Part shown: positions 49,771-55,165 of the stretch, in pieces
Layout: the number at the start of each line of letters is the position of its first letter
Numbering within the stretch: position 1 is the first letter of the stretch
DNA from: Candidatus Gastranaerophilales bacterium
GTDB lineage: Bacteria; Cyanobacteriota; Vampirovibrionia; Gastranaerophilales; Gastranaerophilaceae
NCBI GenBank assembly: GCA_944323335.1
Contig: CALUSB010000010.1
Coordinates: 1 to 55,165, forward strand
Direction of reading: 5' to 3'
Length of the DNA stretch: 55,165 bases
The notes under the pieces: model-generated
Seen by the model: only the letters and a program-made list of their open reading frames with translations
Told to the model about the DNA's origin: nothing
Databases searched by the model: none
Position numbers and translations under genes: made by a program

Positions 49771-50673
49771 ATGGGAGTTAATAATAATTCCAAAAAATAT
49801 ACGGAAGATTTTGAAATATATTTAAAAAGTGAAAAAAACTTTTCGCCCCACACAGTGCGCGCTTATTTAAGCGATGTGTACACCTTTTTAATTTGGGCGG
49901 ATAATCTTGATGTAGGTGAAATTGATACAAAAAAATTCAGCGAGTATCTTTATTTTATTCAAAAAATTAACTACACAAAAACCACAATAGCAAGGAAAAT
50001 CGCCTCAATCAGAGCTTTTTACAAATTTTTATATCAGGAAGAAATAATAGAAAACAACCCCTCTGACGCCATCCACGCGCCAAAACGCCCAAAATCACTA
50101 CCTGATTTTATGAGCGAAGAAGAAGTTGAAAACATCCTGAGAAACGTAAAAATAGAAACCCCTGCGGGATATCGCAACAGGGTGATTTTTGAGCTTTTAT
50201 GGGTCTCGGGAATGAGAATAAGCGAGCTTTCGGGCCTTAATTATGAAAACTTAAATCTTGAACAAAATGAAATAAAAGTTCTTGGTAAAGGCTCAAAAGA
50301 GCGCATAGTGCTTATTCCAAACAGAACCAAAGAAAGCCTCATAAACTATATAGAAAACGTCTCTGACCTTATATGCAAAACAAAAAAACTGCCCTCATCG
50401 CCGCTTTTTATCAACTACAACGGCTTTAGGCTGCAAAACCAAAGCATTAGAAAAGCACTAAATGAAGTGGTTGAAAAAATAGAACTCCCAAAAAAAGTCA
50501 CACCGCACGTATTTAGGCACAGTTTTGCCACAAAAATGCTTGAAAACGGTGCAGATTTAAGAATTGTACAAGAACTATTAGGCCATGCCAGCATTTCAAA
50601 CACTCAAATCTACACTCATGTATCAAGCGCAAGGTTAAAATCAGTATACGAGAGCACCCACCCAAGAGCCTAA
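49771..50673 (+). CDS. xerD: site-specific tyrosine recombinase XerD/XerC
   Basis: A 300-residue tyrosine recombinase that resolves chromosome dimers at dif with FtsK. Catalytic residues are all in place: Arg149, Lys173, His246, Arg249, His272 and the nucleophile Tyr281 (TQIYTHVSSARL). The C-terminal ending THPRA is like E. coli XerD, so I favour XerD; XerC is not excluded, and a single Xer may do both jobs. GGGG lies 8 bases before the ATG and a TATAAT at 49739-49744. No dif site is evident within the window. Confidence 0.93.
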   Translation: MGVNNNSKKYTEDFEIYLKSEKNFSPHTVRAYLSDVYTFLIWADNLDVGEIDTKKFSEYLYFIQKINYTKTTIARKIASIRAFYKFLYQEEIIENNPSDAIHAPKRPKSLPDFMSEEEVENILRNVKIETPAGYRNRVIFELLWVSGMRISELSGLNYENLNLEQNEIKVLGKGSKERIVLIPNRTKESLINYIENVSDLICKTKKLPSSPLFINYNGFRLQNQSIRKALNEVVEKIELPKKVTPHVFRHSFATKMLENGADLRIVQELLGHASISNTQIYTHVSSARLKSVYESTHPRA

Positions 50674-50729
50674 ACACTTAGCCTAAACAGGCAATACTAA
50701 GCGCAAAAAATTGTACTATCATCATTTTG

Positions 50730-51797
50730 ATGAAAAAAATATTTGTTTTTATAGGGTTTATTTGTATTTTTAGCCTGTGCGGATGTATTAAAGAAACACA
50801 AGAAACAATCCGCCCTGTTGAATATACAGTTGTAACCTGCGCTAACGATATTACAAAAAAGACATTTTTTGGCTATCTTAAATCCGCCTCGCTTACCGAT
50901 TTAAGTTTTCAAATCGAGGGAAAACTCAAAAAAATATTCCCCTACGAGGGCCAGAAAGTAAAAGCTGGGCAATTAATCGCTCAGCTTGACGCACCACTGT
51001 ATAAAATTCAGGTGCAAGAAGCCAAATACAATCTTTCAAATGCCGTTATTCAATATGAAAATGCTAAAAATTATTTTGAAAGGATACAAAAACTCCACGC
51101 CGCAGGGGGTATTTCAGATAATGACATGGACAGCGCAAAGACAAAAATGGAATCCGCTAATTATCAAATTCAAGCCGCAAGAGAGCGCTACAATTACATA
51201 AATTATCAATCAGGATATGAAAAAATATTTGCCCCGGCAAACGGAATAATAGTAACAAAACTTGCAAACGAGCAACAATATCTAAGGGCAGGCGACCCTG
51301 TCGTAAAATTTCAGAGCAATAATGACATTGAAGCTTTTATATCAGTACCTCAAGACTACATCAACTATCTAAAGCGCGGACAGGGAGCGAAGATAAAAAT
51401 AGACGCTATAAAAGATAAAATTTTTAGCGCCACTATAAAAGAAATAAGTGAAACAAGCCTTGAGGGACTATCTTACAGAGTAAGATTAAAGCTAAACTCG
51501 CAAAACCAAGACCTTAAAGACGGTATGAGCGCAAGTGCCGTTTTTGTATTTGAAAAAACACCCCAAAAAAAGCTCTTTGTACCGATAAACTCCATACTTG
51601 AAGAAAATAACCAAAAAGTTGTTTATACAATTGAAAACAGACAAGAGGGTATAGGAACGGTTAAAAAAAATATTGTCCAAACGGGAGAAATAGAGGGCAA
51701 TAACATAGAGATAACCTGCGGTATAAAAAGCGGTGATTACCTCATTACAAAAGGCACACAAGAGGTGCAAGAGGGACAGAGGGTAAAATTTCAATGA
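50730..51797 (+). CDS. RND pump adaptor lipoprotein
   Basis: A 355-residue membrane-fusion protein. The start at ATG 50730 (an upstream TTG adds one codon) gives a lipoprotein signal peptide with L-C-G-C as the lipobox, Cys at about 19, so it is anchored by lipid. Lipoyl halves are DLSFQIEGKLKKIFPYEGQKVKAGQ and KIFAPANGIIVTKLANE; the Ala/Asn hairpin is short. A beta-barrel and a C-terminal domain follow. The gene overlaps the pump gene by 4 bases (ATGA). A TACTAT box lies 10 bases before the ATG, and there is no Shine-Dalgarno. Confidence 0.9.
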   Translation: MKKIFVFIGFICIFSLCGCIKETQETIRPVEYTVVTCANDITKKTFFGYLKSASLTDLSFQIEGKLKKIFPYEGQKVKAGQLIAQLDAPLYKIQVQEAKYNLSNAVIQYENAKNYFERIQKLHAAGGISDNDMDSAKTKMESANYQIQAARERYNYINYQSGYEKIFAPANGIIVTKLANEQQYLRAGDPVVKFQSNNDIEAFISVPQDYINYLKRGQGAKIKIDAIKDKIFSATIKEISETSLEGLSYRVRLKLNSQNQDLKDGMSASAVFVFEKTPQKKLFVPINSILEENNQKVVYTIENRQEGIGTVKKNIVQTGEIEGNNIEITCGIKSGDYLITKGTQEVQEGQRVKFQ

Positions 51798-54700
51798 ATC
51801 TGACCGAGTTTTTCTTAAAAAATAAATTTCTCCTCGTTACTTTTGTTTCAATTATTATTCTCGGGGGAATTTCATACTACTTCAACACTCCAAGAAACGA
51901 AGACCCCGGGTTTAAAATAAGAACGGCCGTCATCACAACTCTATATAAAGGTGCAAATGCAAAACAGGTTGATGAATACGTTACGGATAAAATAGAATCC
52001 GCAATAGAGCAAATGAATGAAGTTGAGGACATAAAAAGCCGCTCGTATAACGGGAAAAGCGTTATTTATGTAGATGTTTATGAAACCTATAAAAACCTGC
52101 AGCCTATATGGGATAAATTAAGAAGAAAAGTCCAAAGAGCACAAAGTGACTTGCCGCAAGGAGTAGTACCGTTCGTAGACGATGAATTCGGGGATGTTTT
52201 CGGTATAGTTCTTGCCGTTTGCGCCAAAGAATTTGACTATTGGAAGCTGAAAGACTACGCAGACAAAGTAAAAGACGAGCTTCTGCTTTTAAAAAACTGT
52301 GCCAAAGCAGAAGTCTTGGGCGCTCAAGAGGAGGTTGTTTATCTTTACTATGACAACGCTAAACTTGCAAGGTACAAACTAAACGCACAAGAGCTGCAAA
52401 AAATACTCTCATCAACAAACCTCATTACCCCAAGCGGTGAAATACTTGTTGGTGATAAGTATATTTTTGTACAGACGCAAGATAACTACAAAAGCGTTGA
52501 GAGCATAAAAAATACCCCTATTTCACTTACAAAAGACGGTGGAACGCTAAAACTGGGAGATATTTTAACCGTTGAGAAAACTTACAGAGAACCAAGCGCC
52601 ACAATAATGGGATTTAAGGGAGAAAAAGCCCTTATAGTGGCTCTTTCAATGAAAGAAAACGGCAATATACTTGAATTTGGAAAAGAAGTCAAAAAAAGAA
52701 TAGAAGAGCTAAAAGAGTTTCTGCCTCTCGGCATAAATGTACAAATAGCTGCTTTTCAGCCCGATTATGTAAAATATCTGACCGATAAATTTACAGACAG
52801 CCTGTTTCAAAGTGTAGCCATTGTTATAGGGCTTATTTTGCTTATTTTAGGGGTAAAAATGGGTCTTATCGTAGGTGCGATTATTCCTGTTACAATACTC
52901 GGCACATTTTTTGTTATGGGAAATCTCAACATAGGGCTTGATAAAATCTCACTAAGTGCCTTAATTATTTCTCTTGGAATACTTGTAGATAATTCAATCG
53001 TTATCTCTGAAGGGATTTTAAGAAAAATAAAAACCACCTCGCAAGATATCCAAAGTGCTGCAATTCAGGTATGTAAAAAATTTCAAACCCCGCTTTTAAT
53101 CTCAACTCTTACAACCTCATGTGCGTTTTTGCCCATATATCTTGCTAATTCAACTGTAAGCGAATACACATCGAGCCTTTTTAAAGTTGTTACAAGCGCG
53201 CTTTTAATTTCATGGCTTTTATCTGTAACTTTTCTGCCTTACCTTATTGAAAAATTTTATAAAAATCAAAATCAAAAAGGTAAATTTAGAGAAATTAATA
53301 TCTCAAAATATATGGCAAAATATATTAAAATTGCGCTAAATGCACCTAAAAGAACCGTATTTTTTGCAATAATTTTTGTAGGGCTTTCTTTTGTTGCATT
53401 TTCTTTTGTACCGAAAATATTTTTCCCCGACTCGGATAGAGCAATGTTTGAAGTAGAGTTTAATCTTGCACAAGGCACGGACATAAAAGTTGTTCAAAAT
53501 ATAATTGAAACAACGGGGCAATACCTAAAAACCCTAAAGGGGGTGAAAAATTTCTCAACATATGCAGGAACTTCAGCTCCAAGATATGTACTGTCAGCCA
53601 GCCCTGAACCTATAAAAAGCAACTACGGAATGATTCTTGTAAATACGGATAACAGAAAAGTTGTCACAAAACTTGTAAAAGATGTTCAAAACTACTGCGA
53701 TGAAACTTTTGCAAATTCTAATACCATAGTAAGAAAAGTCCCCTTAGGTCCGCCTTATGACGCGCCCGTTGAGATAAGAATTTTTGGCAGCAGTGAAGAT
53801 GAACTTTTTAAAATTGTGCGCCAAGTGCAGACTAAATTAAGAGAAATAGATGGCGTCATACTTGTAAAAGATGACTGGGGAGTAAAAGTACCCAAAATAA
53901 AAATCAATGTAGATGAATTTAGTGCTTCAAGATACGGTATAACAAATGAAAATATTGCAAATGCCCTACAATCGGGGCTTAGCGGGTATGAAGTATCCTC
54001 CTATCGAAGAGGCGGAACAAAAATACCGATTATTTACCGCCTAAATAAAACTTCAAGGGATAATATAGACAAAATAGGTACAATAGGGGTGTTTTCATCT
54101 CTTTACAATACCACTATGCCTCTTTCGCAAAGCGCACAGGTGTCACTTGAGTTTGACTACCCGCAAATTTTTAGGAAAAACGGCTTTTTAACAGTAACTG
54201 TGCAAGGCTATATTGATAATGAGAAAACTACGGCACATAAAGTAATACAAACAATGAAACCATATCTTGATAACATCAAATATCCTCTCGGCTACGGTTG
54301 GGAAGTGGGCGGAAGTGTTGAAAACTCTAAAAAAGGCAACAAGTCTATAGCACAAAAAATCCCAATTGCCTTTGGTATAATACTTTTGCTTTTAATAGGG
54401 TATTTTAATTCATATAAAATCCCTTTTATTATACTTTTAAGTGCACTTATGGCGCTTAGCGGAGCAAATATAGGGCTTTTAATAACGCATAGCGAATTTG
54501 GTTTTATGACATTTCTTGCTTACATTTGCCTTGTAGGCATAGCAACAAATAACGCTGTCGTGCTTCTTGATACCATACTAAAAGAGACAAAGAACGATAA
54601 TGACAATATGCTTTTAACTCTGCAAAAAGCAGCAAGAAGCAGAATTACGCCTATATTTTTAACCGCAGTTACAACAATAGGCGGCATGCTCCCACTTTGG

Positions 54701-54829
54701 ATAGGGCGCGACCCAATGTTTTCATCTCTTGCGGTTGCTATAATTTTTGGACTAATTACATCAGTATGTGCTACACTTCTTGTGACACCTTGTTTGTATT
54801 TAATATTAAATAAAAAAAATGGGGGATAA
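51794..54829 (+). CDS. RND-family efflux permease, second type
   Basis: A 1011-residue permease of the AcrB superfamily, with the two-fold 12-helix plan. TM4 reads GILVDNSIVISEGIL: only one Asp is present where AcrB has two. TM10 reads GIATNNAVVLLDTIL: Thr-Asn replaces the relay Lys. Such D-N / N-N variants occur in a separate clade of COG0841. PKIFFPDSDRAMFEVEF follows TM7 as in the family. With its lipoprotein adaptor it forms a two-gene pump without an outer-membrane channel; it might share the TolC-type protein at 12973. Confidence 0.92.
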   Translation: MNLTEFFLKNKFLLVTFVSIIILGGISYYFNTPRNEDPGFKIRTAVITTLYKGANAKQVDEYVTDKIESAIEQMNEVEDIKSRSYNGKSVIYVDVYETYKNLQPIWDKLRRKVQRAQSDLPQGVVPFVDDEFGDVFGIVLAVCAKEFDYWKLKDYADKVKDELLLLKNCAKAEVLGAQEEVVYLYYDNAKLARYKLNAQELQKILSSTNLITPSGEILVGDKYIFVQTQDNYKSVESIKNTPISLTKDGGTLKLGDILTVEKTYREPSATIMGFKGEKALIVALSMKENGNILEFGKEVKKRIEELKEFLPLGINVQIAAFQPDYVKYLTDKFTDSLFQSVAIVIGLILLILGVKMGLIVGAIIPVTILGTFFVMGNLNIGLDKISLSALIISLGILVDNSIVISEGILRKIKTTSQDIQSAAIQVCKKFQTPLLISTLTTSCAFLPIYLANSTVSEYTSSLFKVVTSALLISWLLSVTFLPYLIEKFYKNQNQKGKFREINISKYMAKYIKIALNAPKRTVFFAIIFVGLSFVAFSFVPKIFFPDSDRAMFEVEFNLAQGTDIKVVQNIIETTGQYLKTLKGVKNFSTYAGTSAPRYVLSASPEPIKSNYGMILVNTDNRKVVTKLVKDVQNYCDETFANSNTIVRKVPLGPPYDAPVEIRIFGSSEDELFKIVRQVQTKLREIDGVILVKDDWGVKVPKIKINVDEFSASRYGITNENIANALQSGLSGYEVSSYRRGGTKIPIIYRLNKTSRDNIDKIGTIGVFSSLYNTTMPLSQSAQVSLEFDYPQIFRKNGFLTVTVQGYIDNEKTTAHKVIQTMKPYLDNIKYPLGYGWEVGGSVENSKKGNKSIAQKIPIAFGIILLLLIGYFNSYKIPFIILLSALMALSGANIGLLITHSEFGFMTFLAYICLVGIATNNAVVLLDTILKETKNDNDNMLLTLQKAARSRITPIFLTAVTTIGGMLPLWIGRDPMFSSLAVAIIFGLITSVCATLLVTPCLYLILNKKNGG

Positions 54830-54881
54830 GTTAGATTAACTCTGGAGCCCCCAAAAAGATACTAAACCTGTGAAGTTCGAA

Positions 54882-55060
54882 CGCTACTCTTGCTCACTTG
54901 CTCCTGAGGAAATCTTCGATTTCCACGTCGCCTTGGAACGGTTTGCATATGCCCGCCAAACTCATCGTTTGCCGTGCCTATGCTCACACACCTTATGGAG
55001 CAGGAGTGCTCACAAAGTGCACACAAGTGCACTAATTGTTCGCTACTCCTGCTCACTTGC
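54882..55060. repeat. repeat tract with direct and inverted copies
   Basis: CGCTACTCTTGCTCACTTGC at 54882-54901 recurs at 55041-55060 with one change (CCT for CTT). A third, inverted partial copy, GAGCAGGAGT, is at 54998-55007. The tract is GC-richer than its surroundings, like the islands at 1-380 and 29.7 kb. The right copy overlaps the last codons of the glycine-rich gene. Short open frames here are not called as genes. Confidence 0.6.
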
Positions 55061-55165
55061 ATCCCACCTTATCCTCAAATAACCACTTGAGCCGTTACCT
55101 CCTGAGCCTTGTTCAAAGGAGTCACCTACTACTCCTCCGCCTCCGCCTCCGCTTCCTCCAAATTC
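55043..55165 (-). CDS. glycine-rich protein, C-terminal fragment
   Basis: The last 40 residues of a gene running in from beyond the right edge. The frame reads E-F-G-G-S then a run of glycines, V-V-G-D-S-F-E-Q-G-S-G-G-N-G, and ends S-G-Y-L-R-I-R-W-D-A-S-E-Q-E before TAG. A Gly-rich stretch followed by SGYLRIRW is a known ending of surface, pilin-like or tail-fibre-type proteins, and the codon pattern is strongly biased to GGA/GGC. Without its N-terminus the family cannot be fixed. Confidence 0.7.
   Translation of the reverse strand, partial: EFGGSGGGGGGVVGDSFEQGSGGNGSSGYLRIRWDASEQE

Noticed and set aside
49771..50673. Integron or mobile-element integrase
   Set aside because: Length, catalytic spacing and the THPRA ending fit housekeeping Xer proteins; there is no attachment site, tRNA or cargo nearby.
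54870..54960. tRNA-like stretch with GTTCGAA
   Set aside because: No acceptor stem or anticodon arm can be built around it; it is part of the repeat.
54862..55082. Open frames on both strands in the right-hand repeat tract
   Set aside because: They lie over direct and inverted repeats and conflict with the clear glycine-rich frame on the minus strand.

Overview
The window is AT-rich bacterial chromosome with short intergenic gaps. The gene content points to a diderm anaerobe or microaerophile: RND pumps with a TolC-type outer-membrane channel, a lipoprotein adaptor, a two-iron superoxide reductase beside ferritin, and a GH57/DUF3536 enzyme. Together with a lineage-restricted set of signal-peptide-less surface-type proteins, this resembles gut Melainabacteria (Vampirovibrionia, order Gastranaerophilales). 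That placement is inference from gene content; no 16S or other marker is present.

Layout. 1-380 is a GC-richer, repeat-bearing intergenic island. leuS follows (450-2912). 2951-5660 is a minus-strand cluster of four unrecognised proteins, two of which share an ungapped N-terminal signature. 5856-12281 holds a short NagA-like deacetylase, a small exported protein, a GH57 enzyme, an RNase H-fold-like protein and an ABC exporter. 12973-19146 is an AcrA-AcrB-TolC type efflux operon with a good promoter and a perfect inverted repeat just upstream. 19483-23767 holds an orphan sugar-ABC ATPase, a degenerate histidine-kinase-like protein, a possible STAS protein, a PilZ protein and a secreted glycine-zipper protein. 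23911-26133 encodes a large coiled-coil, EF-hand protein. 26180-32566 has recF, a PfkB kinase, rqcP, a FliA-type sigma factor, yidC and mnmE. 32774-36969 has panD, ilvN-ilvB and a SulP transporter. 37039-38966 is a redox/oxygen-defence group (superoxide reductase, ferritin, endonuclease III, thioredoxin). 39019-43693 holds a long phosphohexomutase and a duplicated membrane-associated protein. 43873-47051 is a two-component pair plus an exported protein. 47119-49612 holds an SprA-related HEXXH protein, tsaB, tsaE, a 58-codon gene and an unknown protein. 49771-54829 is a XerD-like recombinase and a second adaptor-RND pair. The window ends in a second kind of repeat tract and the C-terminus of a glycine-rich protein on the minus strand.

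How the genes relate. Pathway groups are visible for branched-chain amino acid and pantothenate synthesis (ilvB, ilvN, panD), tRNA modification (mnmE, tsaB, tsaE), ribosome rescue (rqcP), carbohydrate metabolism (GH57, phosphohexomutase, NagA-like, sugar ATPase) and envelope export (two RND systems, ABC exporter, YidC). Signalling genes are abundant (sigma-28-type factor, PilZ, hybrid kinase plus NarL-type regulator, pseudokinase).

Expression architecture is the most striking general feature. Many genes have a clear -10 box only 3 to 11 bases before the start codon and no Shine-Dalgarno, which suggests leaderless mRNAs. Several divergent pairs share overlapping or abutting -10 boxes. Four convergent pairs overlap by exactly 4 bases at their stop codons. 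The best candidates for something undescribed are the 2951-5660 cluster with its shared N-terminal signature, the related lineage-type proteins at 23911 and 41309, a 30-base perfect palindrome inside a coding sequence at 46954, and an inverted repeat that spans the ribosome-binding site of the phosphohexomutase gene.
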